The position numbers and the translations under genes are program-made. DNA of 64,000 nt, from NCBI RefSeq assembly GCF_000190755.2, contig NZ_JH109152.1:1280167-1344166 (forward strand). Reading direction: 5' to 3'. Shown in pieces: positions 55,436 to 64,000 of the stretch. The notes below the pieces were generated by a model that ran no database searches, had not been told where the DNA came from, and was given only the letters and a program-made list of their open reading frames with translations. How positions within the stretch are numbered: position 1 is the stretch's first letter; each line of letters starts with the position of its first letter. The DNA comes from Methylobacter tundripaludum SV96 (GTDB lineage: Bacteria; Pseudomonadota; Gammaproteobacteria; Methylococcales; Methylomonadaceae).

Positions 55436-55771
55436 TTATCCGACAGATGTGTATGCCTGTGTAGCTTGTCGCCCCTTATCGAAAGCGACTATTTGTTTTT
55501 CCAGTATTTTTTTTTGCTCTTGTATTCTTTCAATTAAAACCGCATCTTCCTCAATAATTGAGCTTGCCAACGATTTTAGAGCCTCGGACGCCATAACAGC
55601 TTCTGAAAACAATTTTTCCAAACAGTGCTGCCGCAAATCCAGCACTACGGCTAATTGCTCCCATGCCTCTGCGGCAGCACATTCAGACACTTGATTAGAC
55701 AGTGCCGCCAACTCTTCCAATTGAAACTGAGGATGCTGGTCAGCAGAGCACTCCTCAGTTTTTGATGGCAT
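55436..55771 (-). CDS. fliT: Flagellar chaperone FliT-like protein
   Basis: A 111-residue helical protein directly after fliS, the usual fliT place. It has amphipathic helices with the pattern LEELAALSNQV, WEQLAVVLDLRQHCLEKLF and IEEDAVLIERIQEQKKILEKQI. FliT binds FliD before export. It overlaps fliS by 17 bases. The family match is by pattern and position, not by a strong motif. Confidence 0.8.
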   Translation of the reverse strand: MPSKTEECSADQHPQFQLEELAALSNQVSECAAAEAWEQLAVVLDLRQHCLEKLFSEAVMASEALKSLASSIIEEDAVLIERIQEQKKILEKQIVAFDKGRQATQAYTSVG

Positions 55772-56144
55772 CCCAGGCTCCTTTTATTTCCCTCATTAAC
55801 GAAGCGACTTCATCAAGTATTGCTTCGTCATTTTCGCGACTGGCTTGCAATAAACGAGTAGTCATATAGTTATATAATCGACTAAGATTGGCTGCAATTT
55901 CGCCGCCTTTTTCTAAATCAACTGCTTCGTTTAAGCCGCCGACTATTGCTACCGCTCTAGATATATAAACGCTCTTTAACTCTAAATCGGAGCGATCCAT
56001 CGCCCCTTTCGCGGCATTCACCCTAGCCAAAAAACCATCCATTAACATTTGTATCAAATAATGCGGCGAAGCATCCGCTAACCCGCTTTCATTATGCACA
56101 TTAGCGTATTGATTTACGCCTCTTTTGTAAGCACTTGGGTACAT
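55755..56144 (-). CDS. fliS: Flagellin export chaperone FliS
   Basis: A 129-residue four-helix chaperone that holds the C-terminus of flagellin unfolded until export. Conserved parts are the start YKRGVNQYANV, SPHYLIQMLMDGFLARVNAAK (in part) and LSRLYNYMTTRLLQA. It lies 15 bases after fliD and 17 bases of overlap before fliT. Confidence 0.95.
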   Translation of the reverse strand: MYPSAYKRGVNQYANVHNESGLADASPHYLIQMLMDGFLARVNAAKGAMDRSDLELKSVYISRAVAIVGGLNEAVDLEKGGEIAANLSRLYNYMTTRLLQASRENDEAILDEVASLMREIKGAWDAIKN

Positions 56145-56159
56145 ATCAGCCTTCCTTTA

Positions 56160-57548
56160 TTATGCCAATGCCTGAGCAAGGTACGTGGATGTCGACTTCA
56201 ATTTGCCGACGATTACATCCATTGCTGTAAACTGCTTGATCATGCTTGCCTGCAAGCTGTCCATACGGCTCTGGACATCAGCTCTCTTTGCAGTAAAAGA
56301 CGTCAATTGTTTGTTCAGTGATGTTTGTTGCGAATCCAAAGGCCCACCCGACTGCAAATACTGTGTCAATTTTGAATCTAATCGGGTAGCAACGCCATCA
56401 GTCGATGAGAATACATCGCTCACAGCCGAAAGATTGGCGGTCAAAGCCGTAGTAAGCTTGGTACTGTCCAATGCCATAACCCCGTCTTTATTAATCGAAA
56501 TACCAATCATCGCCAATGAATTATAACTACTGGTCGCTGAGGTTACAGTGCTACTGGTATCCTGCCTTAACTGATTGCTTATGTTACGTAATGTTGCATC
56601 GCCCAGCAGCGAACCATTTGACGAACCTGAAGTTCCCGCATACTTACCTAATCCACTGGTAGTTGAATGAAGGCTATTGTATGCCGTTACAAAATCGGTA
56701 ATCGTTTTGCTGATCGCCGTTGTATCCAAAGTAACACCCAAATTAACAACCGTTCCAACTGCAGCGGATTGCAAATTCAAGGTCACACCGGGAAGCACAT
56801 CGGTGATTGTATTAGTGCTGCGAGTCGCCGCTAATCCATCAATCTTGATCGTGGCATCCGTAGCGGCCACTGTACTGTAGTTTGCGGGAGTTGCCGTATC
56901 AAGAGCATTCAATCCTGCATCGCCGCCCGTAACCGCCAAGCTAAACGCATTAGCAGTCCCCGCATCTTTGGATGTCAGCACTAATTTTGAAATGGTTGTA
57001 CCGGGTGTCACTGTAGAATCCACATTAATAATACTGGCTGTCACACCATTATTACCCGTCGCACCGTTAATCGCATCGCGAACATTCGCCAATGTAGCAC
57101 CAGCTCCAATAGTTACGGCAAACGCTGTTTTTGTGGAACCTGCCGGATATGTAAAATTAAGAGCACCTCCTGTTGCTGTAGCAACTGAAGCAGTATTAGC
57201 ATATTCGGTAGTTGTAATCGATTGCTTCGACTTAGCCAACTGAGTTACTTCCACAGTATGGCTTCCCGGCACCGCGCCAGCCCCGGCTGTGGTTGTAAAG
57301 ATAGCCGTATTCGCAGAAACGGCCTGAGTGGCTTTAAATAAATTTGCATCCTTAAGTTTTTGCACCGCTGTTTGGAAACTTGATAACGCACTTTTTAATG
57401 AGCCAAGCCCACTTAACCGGGCGTTAGCAGCCGTCTGCTGACGGGTGATAGCATTAAACTGAGGCTGTCCTTCAGCTTGAACCAGCTGACTGACAATGCC
57501 ATTGATATCCATGCCGCTACCAATCCCGGTTGAGGATGAAATAGACAT
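56160..57548 (-). CDS. fliD: Flagellar filament cap FliD
   Basis: A 462-residue cap protein under which flagellin subunits fold. The N-terminal GIGSGMDINGIVSQLVQAEGQP (in part: GSGMDINGIVSQLVQAE) and the C-terminal coiled-coil (FTAKRADVQSRMDSLQASMI) are conserved. The Ala/Thr-rich middle is variable, as expected. It is preceded by an aggagg site and lies 35 bases after flaG. Confidence 0.95.
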   Translation of the reverse strand: MSISSSTGIGSGMDINGIVSQLVQAEGQPQFNAITRQQTAANARLSGLGSLKSALSSFQTAVQKLKDANLFKATQAVSANTAIFTTTAGAGAVPGSHTVEVTQLAKSKQSITTTEYANTASVATATGGALNFTYPAGSTKTAFAVTIGAGATLANVRDAINGATGNNGVTASIINVDSTVTPGTTISKLVLTSKDAGTANAFSLAVTGGDAGLNALDTATPANYSTVAATDATIKIDGLAATRSTNTITDVLPGVTLNLQSAAVGTVVNLGVTLDTTAISKTITDFVTAYNSLHSTTSGLGKYAGTSGSSNGSLLGDATLRNISNQLRQDTSSTVTSATSSYNSLAMIGISINKDGVMALDSTKLTTALTANLSAVSDVFSSTDGVATRLDSKLTQYLQSGGPLDSQQTSLNKQLTSFTAKRADVQSRMDSLQASMIKQFTAMDVIVGKLKSTSTYLAQALA

Positions 57549-57583
57549 AACTTACCTCCTCGCAATTAAAGTCACTTAAAAAA

Positions 57584-57997
57584 TTAAGCTCTACTCTGAA
57601 TAACAGAGCCTTTTTTACCGTCCAGTTCCTGCATCTTTTTTATGAATGCCAGCATATCTTCCGACGGAATTTGACGCACTGTCTCACCGGTCTGATTATC
57701 AACAATTTTAACCACAACTTTTTTTGTTGATTCATCAATCTTAAACTCTAAGTTACGGTTTGCAGCTTGAAGTATTGAATTACCCTCAACTGCTGCTGAC
57801 TTTAGCTTATCCAGAGATGTTACGTTAGAATCAAACTCCTTTTCCTTTAAACCATCAGGTGACAAGGCTGGTTCGGATTCAACTTTCTTATCAATTACCG
57901 CATCCGTTTTCAAAGAGGCTGAGTCTTCATTTTGTCGCTTATTTTTCACAACTGTAGCCGGAACAAGCTTCGATACATTTGTAATTTCACTGTTCAT
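57584..57997 (-). CDS. flaG: FlaG family flagellar protein
   Basis: A 137-residue cytoplasmic-like protein whose C-terminal 65 residues (LEFKIDESTKKVVVKIVDNQ, then TVRQIPSEDMLAFIKKMQEL) form the FlaG domain. The N-terminal half is disordered and charged. FlaG affects filament length. It lies between fliC and fliD, the typical place. It has no obvious own promoter and may be made by read-through from fliC past the terminator at 58034-58059. Confidence 0.92.
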   Translation of the reverse strand: MNSEITNVSKLVPATVVKNKRQNEDSASLKTDAVIDKKVESEPALSPDGLKEKEFDSNVTSLDKLKSAAVEGNSILQAANRNLEFKIDESTKKVVVKIVDNQTGETVRQIPSEDMLAFIKKMQELDGKKGSVIQSRA

Positions 57998-58033
57998 ATT
58001 ACTAACCTTCAGTTAACCCTATTTTCCAAATGG

Positions 58034-58059
58034 AAAAGGCTGTAGTACCACTACAGCCT
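58034..58059 (-). terminator. Intrinsic terminator after fliC
   Basis: On the minus strand the stem aggctgtagt-ggt-actacagcct is followed by TTTT. The short T-run suggests partial read-through into flaG-fliDST, a common way to keep flagellin in excess. Confidence 0.8.
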
Positions 58060-58088
58060 CAGCCTTCCCTGACCGTTTCCTTAAAACC

Positions 58089-58943
58089 TTATCTGAGTAA
58101 ACTCAGCACTCCCTGCCCAGATTGGTTCGCCTGTGCCAACATGGCTGTGCCGGCTTGTTGCAGAATCTGAGAGCGACTTAAAGAAGCCGTTTCTGCGGCA
58201 AAATCAGCATCCATAATCCGTGATTTAGCAGCGGATTGATTTTCAACAGATGACTGTAAATTTGCAATGGTCGTAGTAAATCGATTCTGAACCGCACCCA
58301 AAGTAGCCCGGAAGTTATCGACATTTTTAATCGCCAAATCAATACTGTCTATTGCTGATCTTATTTTTGCTGAACCCGCCGTTGACCCGATAGATACCCC
58401 AGGAGTAGCTGACGCCACGGCTTTTACACCACCGACTGACATTAAATTAGAAACAGTAATGGAAATCTGATTGTTTGTGGCTGTTCCCGCACCGACCTGA
58501 AAATTAGCACCCTTCATTGACCCTGCTAAAATTTTCTTATCGTTGAATGTAGTATTATCAACAATCCGCTTAATTTCCAAGCCCAATTGCTTAAATTCCA
58601 GTTGCAATTTTTGTCTGTCACCAGAACCCACTGCCCCCATGTTAGCCGCTTGGACGCCCAAATCACGCATCCGTTGCAGGGTGTCGGTAATCGTACCCAT
58701 TGCAAATTCAGCTGTTTGAGCCATAGATATGCCGTCATTAGCATTTCTTATCGCTACTGTCATGCCGCGAATTTGCGAGTTCATCCTGTCCCCGATCGCC
58801 AAACCGGCTGCGTCGTCTTTTGCAGAGTTGACCCGTAAACCTGTGGACAGCCGCTCCATTGAAGTGCTGAGACTCATTGAGTTTTTATTCAAACTTCCTT
58901 GAACGCCTAATGCCCCAAGGTTTGTATTAATTTGCATGACCAT
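58089..58943 (-). CDS. fliC: Flagellin
   Basis: A 284-residue filament protein from the ATG at 58943, which has gggag eight bases upstream; the frame extends five codons further and a second Met follows two codons on. The D0/D1 ends are conserved: MQINTNLGALGVQGSLNKNS and RIMDADFAAETASLSRSQIL with the final QGVLSLLR. The middle is short (about 60 residues), so the filament surface is small. Ser/Thr-rich surface segments (SATPGVSIGSTAGSAK) could be sites of O-linked glycosylation by Maf. It is driven by a sigma-28 promoter. Confidence 0.96.
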   Translation of the reverse strand: MVMQINTNLGALGVQGSLNKNSMSLSTSMERLSTGLRVNSAKDDAAGLAIGDRMNSQIRGMTVAIRNANDGISMAQTAEFAMGTITDTLQRMRDLGVQAANMGAVGSGDRQKLQLEFKQLGLEIKRIVDNTTFNDKKILAGSMKGANFQVGAGTATNNQISITVSNLMSVGGVKAVASATPGVSIGSTAGSAKIRSAIDSIDLAIKNVDNFRATLGAVQNRFTTTIANLQSSVENQSAAKSRIMDADFAAETASLSRSQILQQAGTAMLAQANQSGQGVLSLLR

Positions 58944-59034
58944 GATCGTATCTCCCAAAAATCCCTCGGCTTACCCAAGAGAAAAAATTAATTTATGTAT
59001 TCAAAAAACCTGTTAAACCTTCGTCTCGATAATG

Positions 59035-59061
59035 TTATCGACGTGCATTTAAATTACTTTA
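59035..59061 (-). promoter_or_regulatory. Sigma-28 (FliA) promoter of fliC
   Basis: On the minus strand: TAAAGTAA, eleven bases, GTCGATAA. The -10 differs from consensus GCCGATAA by one base. It lies 92 bases before the fliC start, leaving an untranslated leader of about 85 bases. Confidence 0.82.
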
Positions 59062-59069
59062 ATATTTTT

Positions 59070-60122
59070 TCAGAAATATTTGGAAAACTCTCCTTGAGCC
59101 TGTAAGAAATCGGACTCTTTGCCTATATCCAACCAATATTCATGAACTGGAAACATTGAAACCAATTCCCCCGCCTTAATTTGCTGATTTAAAAACTCCG
59201 GCATATCGATCTGTTGCTGCTTGGCAATGGTTTGCACCAACGATTGATTAAGCACATAAACCCCGGCATTGGAAAAACAGCTGTGAACAGGTTTTTCAAC
59301 GATATTGGTAATACGTTGACCATTCATACTTACAACACCATAAGGAATCTGGTATTCATATTGACGAACACACAGCGTCGCTACCCCTTGATGCTCATTA
59401 TGATAGGTCAGCAAACGGGGAAAATTGATCTGTGTCAAAATATCGCCGTTCATGACAATCATCGGCAAATCGGGCAGATCAGCGGGCAATAGACCCAATG
59501 CTCCCGCCGTTCCTAGCGGTTCATGTTCCTCAATGTAACTGATTTGCACTCCCCAACGCTGCCCATCGCCAAAATAATCTTTAATCTGATCCGCCAAATA
59601 ATGGACCGCGATATAAAAATCCCTGAATCCCGAACTCACAAAACTTTCAATAATGGTTTCGAGAATCGGCTTACCGCCGATTTCCAACAAAGGCTTAGGG
59701 CACACATCCGTCAAAGGCCGCAAGCGTCTACCAAAGCCGCCCGCCATCAAGAACACCGGATTTTGGAAATGCGGTTGCTTATACAATCCCTGCAAAGTCT
59801 CCAGCCCAACCACTTTGCGATCGGCATCCAAAATCGGCAAATGAATTAAATTGTGCGCCTCCATAACGGCGCACATCTTGGTTTTGGAATCATTGATCGA
59901 AGCGACTTTAGGATTCGCATTCATGACTTCCGCGACAGCATGATCCAAAGAAAGCCCCCGCATCAAGGCCCGCCTTATATCGCCGTCAGTGACCACGCCG
60001 GATAGTCTCCCAAGGTCATCACTAACTAATGCAATCTGTAGCGCAGCTGCATCTATAACGCGAATAGCTTCCTGCAAGCTGGTTTGGGGATTAATCAGTG
60101 CATTGCGCCAGTTATGTTTCAT
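59070..60122 (-). CDS. ptmE: CBS-domain nucleotidyltransferase, PtmE-like
   Basis: A 350-residue protein with two N-terminal CBS motifs (residues about 8-115, including GVVTDGDIRRALMRG) and a sugar-phosphate nucleotidyltransferase domain (about 120-345) with FLMAGGFGRRLRPLTDVCPKP, VMNGDIL and EHEPLGTAGAL. This fusion is the PtmE type, which makes GDP-glucosamine from glucosamine-1-phosphate in the legionaminic acid pathway. Its presence argues for legionaminic rather than pseudaminic or sialic acid. It is the last gene of the visible run, three bases after neuD. Confidence 0.9.
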   Translation of the reverse strand: MKHNWRNALINPQTSLQEAIRVIDAAALQIALVSDDLGRLSGVVTDGDIRRALMRGLSLDHAVAEVMNANPKVASINDSKTKMCAVMEAHNLIHLPILDADRKVVGLETLQGLYKQPHFQNPVFLMAGGFGRRLRPLTDVCPKPLLEIGGKPILETIIESFVSSGFRDFYIAVHYLADQIKDYFGDGQRWGVQISYIEEHEPLGTAGALGLLPADLPDLPMIVMNGDILTQINFPRLLTYHNEHQGVATLCVRQYEYQIPYGVVSMNGQRITNIVEKPVHSCFSNAGVYVLNQSLVQTIAKQQQIDMPEFLNQQIKAGELVSMFPVHEYWLDIGKESDFLQAQGEFSKYF

Positions 60123-60125
60123 ACC

Positions 60126-60773
60126 TTAATCTCTATTAATAGACTTTATTTGCGAACGAGGCGGATATACAATCCGGTTGCAAGCAATATCCTGCGTTAC
60201 CACACTACCGGCGCCAATAATGCTGCCTGCGCCAATGCTGATGCCTTGAATAATTGTTGCCCCCGTTCCAACATGAACAGCGTCGCCTACATCAACGGTA
60301 CCGCTAAGCACGGCTCCCGGCGCAATATGAACATGTCGCCCGATTCGACAATCATGCTCGACAATTGCGCCGCTATTCACAATAGTATTCTTAGCAATTT
60401 TTGTGCCTACCTGAATAATGACACCTGCCATCACCTGCACACCATCGCTTAATTCAACGTCGGCCGCGATGAACGCGGTTGGATCAACCAGGGTTTTAAA
60501 GCGGTAGCCTTTGGCATTAAACGTATTAAATAATCTGGCTCGCAAACCTTTATCTTTCGGGAGCGAACCCACGCCGTTAACCAGTTCAATTTCTGCCGCC
60601 GAATAATCAAATACCACATTATCCGAGCCCAGAACATTGAGTCCCAGCAACACGCATCCTATAGATTGATTTGGATCAACAATACCCAATAGTCGACAAT
60701 TTAGCCGATGAAGAATATCTACCAGGACTTTAGCATGCCCGCCGCCGCCCAAGATAATGATAGGTTTAGTCAT
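60126..60773 (-). CDS. NeuD/PglD-like acetyltransferase
   Basis: A 215-residue enzyme. Residues 1-75 are a Rossmann domain (IIILGGGGHAKVLVDIL) and residues 90-210 a left-handed beta-helix acetyltransferase with hexapeptide repeats and the EHDCRIGRHVHIAPGAVLSG motif, where the His acts as base. It would N-acetylate an amino sugar intermediate of the nonulosonic acid pathway (LegH-like) or act on the finished acid (NeuD-like). The gene is eight bases after neuB. Confidence 0.9.
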   Translation of the reverse strand: MTKPIIILGGGGHAKVLVDILHRLNCRLLGIVDPNQSIGCVLLGLNVLGSDNVVFDYSAAEIELVNGVGSLPKDKGLRARLFNTFNAKGYRFKTLVDPTAFIAADVELSDGVQVMAGVIIQVGTKIAKNTIVNSGAIVEHDCRIGRHVHIAPGAVLSGTVDVGDAVHVGTGATIIQGISIGAGSIIGAGSVVTQDIACNRIVYPPRSQIKSINRD

Positions 60774-60781
60774 TACATCCT

Positions 60782-61882
60782 TTAAATCAATTCGTCTGCA
60801 TCGTAATTACGATTGCTCGACTCACCCAACAGCACCCAATAATCCATTGGACTTTTTCCTGTTCCGGGACGCTTTATGGTCAAATTTGTTTCAGTAAAGC
60901 ATTCCCCTGAAGAAATAGGGCATCTTGCAACCAGACTTTTACGAACGACCTTTTGGTTCTCCAGCTCCATCGGCTGAGGACCTTTAAGCCCTTGCCCCAA
61001 AGCTTTTTCAACATCCCTGATGCCCTGAACCATCGCTTTAAGCTCATCAGGTTCAAGAGACACCTTATGATCGGGGCCTTGTTGGGTTCTATCCAGCGTA
61101 AAATGCTTTTCGATGACTGTCGCGCCTCGGGCTACCGCCGCAACAGGCACAACCAAACCTACACTGTGATCCGAATAACCTACCCTCAGGCCAAAAGCCT
61201 GCTGTAAAACATCCATTGCTTTCAGATTAATATTTTCCATAGGCGTTGGATATTCGGAAGTACAGTGCAATAAAGTTACTTTTTCCCGCAACACAGCCTG
61301 ACCTTGCGCCGAGCTATAGGCTTGCTGAAAAGCGCTACTGGAGGGTTGCCGCTGTTGCAGCGATCCCACACTTCCAATATCGCCGGCGATCGCAAGATAG
61401 CCGAATGCCAGCACGCCCAAGGCTGTTTCAACCTCGCCCAAAGTCGCCATACCTGTCGATAAAATAATGGGTTTACCGGTTTGCGCATGCGCCAACAAAA
61501 AAGGTCCGTTAGTGATCTCCCCTGAAGGAACTTTAAGCGTTTCGACGCCAAGCTTGCGTACAAGAAAATCAAGACTTTCAAAGTCAAATGCTGTCGATAA
61601 AAATTCAATCCCCAGCTTCTGGCAATAGGCTAATAACTGAAAATGCAGCTCATATTTCAATTCCAGCCGCTTTAACATCGTCAGCTGATTTTCATCGGCA
61701 TCCGTGGTGATTTTTTGATACGCCGCTTTCCCGGCATGCTGGGTAACCAGGTTTTCAGCCTTAAACGTCTGAAATTTGACTGCATCCGCGCCCGCTGCAA
61801 CAGCGGCGTCAATCAGTTGGCGCGCTGTTTCCAGATTGCCGTTATGGTTGACGCCGGCTTCGGCAATAATAAAAGTACTCAT
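60782..61882 (-). CDS. legI: Nonulosonic acid synthase (NeuB/LegI)
   Basis: A 366-residue aldolase-like synthase. It condenses phosphoenolpyruvate with a 6-carbon amino sugar to form the 9-carbon acid. The TIM barrel opens with IIAEAGVNHNGNLETARQLI and holds DAVKFQTFKAENL, STGMATLGEVE, LLHCTSEYPTP, GYSDHSVG and EKHFTLDR. The C-terminal antifreeze-like domain spans about 305-360. The long segment between the barrel strands (ALGVLAFGYLA to AYSSAQGQAVLREK) is the one found in the LegI subgroup, in my judgement. It begins three bases after neuC and ends eight bases before the NeuD-like gene. Confidence 0.92.
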   Translation of the reverse strand: MSTFIIAEAGVNHNGNLETARQLIDAAVAAGADAVKFQTFKAENLVTQHAGKAAYQKITTDADENQLTMLKRLELKYELHFQLLAYCQKLGIEFLSTAFDFESLDFLVRKLGVETLKVPSGEITNGPFLLAHAQTGKPIILSTGMATLGEVETALGVLAFGYLAIAGDIGSVGSLQQRQPSSSAFQQAYSSAQGQAVLREKVTLLHCTSEYPTPMENINLKAMDVLQQAFGLRVGYSDHSVGLVVPVAAVARGATVIEKHFTLDRTQQGPDHKVSLEPDELKAMVQGIRDVEKALGQGLKGPQPMELENQKVVRKSLVARCPISSGECFTETNLTIKRPGTGKSPMDYWVLLGESSNRNYDADELI

Positions 61883-61885
61883 CGC

Positions 61886-63067
61886 TTATTCCCCATTACC
61901 AAGATCATAAAAGCTCTTTTTTAATAAGCCGTCCAAAGATTGAGACTTCAATAGCTCTTTTATTTTTGCCGATGCGCCACTGTTGCCATAAGGGTTTTCG
62001 ACCGTCTTCAATGATTCTTGAAATTTCTCGGAAAAAAGCCGGTTGAATGCCTGCACAATCGCATCAACTTCAGGCTCGCAATGAATCACGCTGTCCGCGC
62101 AAAGCCGCCCTTTTTGCCTGTCGCCGATATTGATCGTGCCAATTTTGAAAGCCGGGGCTTCTATCAAGCCGCTGGATGAATTGCCTACGACAGCATCCAT
62201 ATATTTCAGCGCGGAAAGATAACGTAACGACCCTAGCGATACAAAAGACGCTATTCGTTCGGGAAAGCGCTGCCGGTATTGTTCAATCATATCGATAATC
62301 ACGCGACCATCAGCATCCGCATTTGGCTGAGTAAAAATAATGTGGCTATCGTCAAAGCAATCCAGGGCTTTCAGAAGATTGCCAAATTGCGATGCCGCCG
62401 TGGCATTTTCCAAGGTGACAGGATGAAAAGTGACCAGCAAATTACGCTTGCCCAGCTTGAAACCAATGGCTTGTTCAAGCTGCGGTTTATCCAGCAGTTG
62501 CAAACGAAAAATATTATCCAGACCCGGCGCACCCGCATTAAAAACACGTTGCGGCTGCTCGCCCAACTGAATGACCCGCCGCCGATAACTTTCCGTTGCA
62601 GTAAAATGCAAATGGGACATTTTGGTAATGGCATGGCGGATGGCATCGTCAACCGCGCCTTCTGTTATTTCGCCGCCGTGAATATGAGCAATCGGAATGC
62701 GATGCGTCATAGCCGCCTGACACGCCGCAAAAATCTCGAAACGATCGCCTAAAACCACCAGCACATCCGGCTGCAAACATTCCAGCGCATCGGCAAAGCC
62801 GATGACGCCCAAGCCTATCGATTTACTGATGCCGACCGGCGTATCCGATGACAGCAGCATCTCCACTTTGCGATGGATAATAAAACCATCCTGCTCTACC
62901 TGCTTCCAGGTTAAGCCGAATTCCGGCGAAAGATGCATACCGGTAACGATAATCTGCAATTCCAAAGCCGAATCGTCCTGGATCTCCTTCATCAGCCAGT
63001 ACAACAGACCATATTCAGCGCGGGAACCGGTGACTGCGCAAATTTTACGCTTTGCCTGCTGCTGCAT
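61886..63067 (-). CDS. legG: UDP-N-acetyl sugar 2-epimerase, hydrolysing (NeuC/LegG)
   Basis: A 393-residue GT-B-fold enzyme that releases the 2-epimerised free sugar from its nucleotide. The opening ICAVTGSRAEYGLLYWLMKE and the segments LVVLGDRFEIFAACQAA, HIHGGEITEGAVDDAIRH and VGNSSSGLIEAP are the family hallmarks. The product is the direct substrate of the NeuB/LegI synthase encoded next. Its ATG overlaps the stop of the aminotransferase gene by one base. Confidence 0.93.
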   Translation of the reverse strand: MQQQAKRKICAVTGSRAEYGLLYWLMKEIQDDSALELQIIVTGMHLSPEFGLTWKQVEQDGFIIHRKVEMLLSSDTPVGISKSIGLGVIGFADALECLQPDVLVVLGDRFEIFAACQAAMTHRIPIAHIHGGEITEGAVDDAIRHAITKMSHLHFTATESYRRRVIQLGEQPQRVFNAGAPGLDNIFRLQLLDKPQLEQAIGFKLGKRNLLVTFHPVTLENATAASQFGNLLKALDCFDDSHIIFTQPNADADGRVIIDMIEQYRQRFPERIASFVSLGSLRYLSALKYMDAVVGNSSSGLIEAPAFKIGTINIGDRQKGRLCADSVIHCEPEVDAIVQAFNRLFSEKFQESLKTVENPYGNSGASAKIKELLKSQSLDGLLKKSFYDLGNGE

Positions 63068-64000
63068 CAGATTACACTGCTCGGAATATTCACAATCCGC
63101 TCAGCCGCCCATTCCGTGTTGACTAACGCACCTTTCCGGCAATGCCGATACATAGGTAATCGGTGCATGGGTTCCCAAATTGGCCGGGTCATTATGCCCT
63201 GTTCATTGGTTGCCTTTAAAAAAGCATCCCGCTCGGAGAGATTCTCAAGCACTACCGCATTTAACCAGTAATTCGAATATGCGGCTTCCGGCTCAATAAA
63301 GCACTGAAATCCATTTTGTTGACTCCACTCAATGTACCGTGCCGCCAACTCGCGCTTTTTGGTGACGAACAGCGGCACACATTCAAGCTGCGCCACGCCT
63401 AATGCGGCATTAAGATTGGGCATCCGGTAATTAAAGCCCACTTGATCATGTATGAATTGCCATGAGTGCGGTTGTTTTGCTGTCGTGGTCAAATGCTTGG
63501 CCTGTTTGGCCAAGGTTTCATCGTCGGTCAAAATCATTCCGCCGCCGCCGGTAGTCATGATTTTATTACCGTTAAAACTTAAAACGCCTACTCGACCGAA
63601 GGTTCCGCAATGCTGTTTATTCAACGTGCTGCCCAGCGCTTCTGCGGCATCTTCAACCACCGGGATATGATATTTTCCACACACTTCGACAATCCTGCCC
63701 ATGTCGGCAGGATGCCCGAACGTATGCATGGGCAGACAGGCGGCAATCCGTTTGCCGGTTTGTTTATTCCAGGCCTCACCGTTGCGGTCTTCGGCAAACT
63801 CACCCAAATAATCTTCCAAAGCCTGAGCGGAAAGCCCCAAGGTCGTTCTGTCCACATCGACAAAAACCGGCTCGGCGCCGCAATAATGAATGGCATTGCA
63901 GGTTGCGACAAAGGTTAATGCCTGGGTAATCACTTCTTCATCCCGCTTAACACCGACCAGCAACAATGCCGCATGCAAAGCCGCGGTGCCGTTAACCGTA
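63067..64000 (-). CDS. legC: LegC-like aminotransferase, N-terminus outside the window
   Basis: The frame runs past the window edge, giving at least 311 residues of a DegT/DnrJ/EryC1-type PLP aminotransferase. Conserved parts are the VPVVEDAAEALGS-like segment (here IPVVEDAAEALGS), the cofactor lysine in FNGNKIMTTGGGG, and QVGFNYRMPNLNAALG. LegC transfers an amino group to a UDP-4-keto sugar in the legionaminic acid pathway. A TTG at 63978 is an internal codon, not the start, because the coding pattern continues upstream of it (TVNGTAALHAA). Confidence 0.92.
   Translation of the reverse strand, partial: TVNGTAALHAALLLVGVKRDEEVITQALTFVATCNAIHYCGAEPVFVDVDRTTLGLSAQALEDYLGEFAEDRNGEAWNKQTGKRIAACLPMHTFGHPADMGRIVEVCGKYHIPVVEDAAEALGSTLNKQHCGTFGRVGVLSFNGNKIMTTGGGGMILTDDETLAKQAKHLTTTAKQPHSWQFIHDQVGFNYRMPNLNAALGVAQLECVPLFVTKKRELAARYIEWSQQNGFQCFIEPEAAYSNYWLNAVVLENLSERDAFLKATNEQGIMTRPIWEPMHRLPMYRHCRKGALVNTEWAAERIVNIPSSVI

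Overview
The window reads as a chromosomal segment of a Gram-negative, polarly flagellated gammaproteobacterium. A Methylococcales (type I methanotroph) relative is my best guess. The reasons are an NAD-dependent multisubunit formate dehydrogenase operon with its cofactor genes, a FlgA-N operon with sigma-54 and sigma-28 promoters, a LegI/Maf flagellin-glycosylation set, typical gammaproteobacterial core genes (rpsP-rimM-trmD-rplS, ffh/ypjD, dbpA, rhlE, xerD) and moderate GC. No methane or methanol oxidation gene is present in the window, so the genus is inference only.

Layout. Positions 1-10.8 kb hold mixed housekeeping genes: a truncated membrane sensor, a DNA glycosylase of the hypoxanthine/uracil type, a TusA-like sulfur carrier protein, siroheme synthase cysG, a small cytochrome c, an unknown two-helix membrane protein, argG, a 1218-residue HAMP-PAS-GGDEF-EAL protein, mobA and a small lipoprotein. 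Positions 11.1-17.1 kb are the fdsGBA-fdhD-fdsD formate dehydrogenase operon, which fits with nearby mobA because the enzyme needs a guanylylated molybdopterin cofactor. Positions 17.2-20.9 kb hold an NlpC/P60 lipoprotein and a NitT/TauT-like ABC importer followed by a tiny secreted protein with a duplicated YPAANF motif.

Positions 21.0-34.2 kb are the flagellar rod/hook block: flgBCDEFGHIJKL on the minus strand, divergent from flgA-flgM-flgN on the plus strand. Four sigma-54-like -24/-12 elements (before flgA, flgB, flgF and flgG) and a perfect sigma-28 element before flgM can be read directly, and an intrinsic terminator separates flgF from flgG. Positions 34.4-44.7 kb are housekeeping: tRNA-Arg(CCT), two DEAD-box helicases, a solitary LpxA homologue, xerD, ogt, rplS-trmD-rimM-rpsP, ffh and a CcsA-like gene.

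Positions 44.8-55.4 kb are the accessory and least explained part. They contain a sigma-28-driven YjfB-like motility peptide, a three-gene cassette (group II PLP decarboxylase, ATP-grasp-like protein, divergent PLP fold-type I protein), and an oppositely oriented trio (73-codon small protein, short DUF115 protein, B12-binding radical SAM protein) beside a large Maf-type DUF115 protein. Positions 55.4-59.1 kb hold fliC-flaG-fliD-fliS-fliT. Positions 59.1-64.0 kb hold a nonulosonic (probably legionaminic) acid pathway. Together the last three blocks suggest that flagellin is made under sigma-28, chaperoned by FliS, and glycosylated by Maf with a legionaminic-type sugar.

Scattered through the window are at least three kinds of palindromic, MITE-like non-coding repeats. 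A 48-bp sequence also occurs inside two unrelated genes (flgJ and the divergent PLP gene). Unusual coding changes include a roughly 145-residue Ala-rich insert in the hook protein FlgE and a duplicated c-di-GMP I-site motif in the GGDEF domain.
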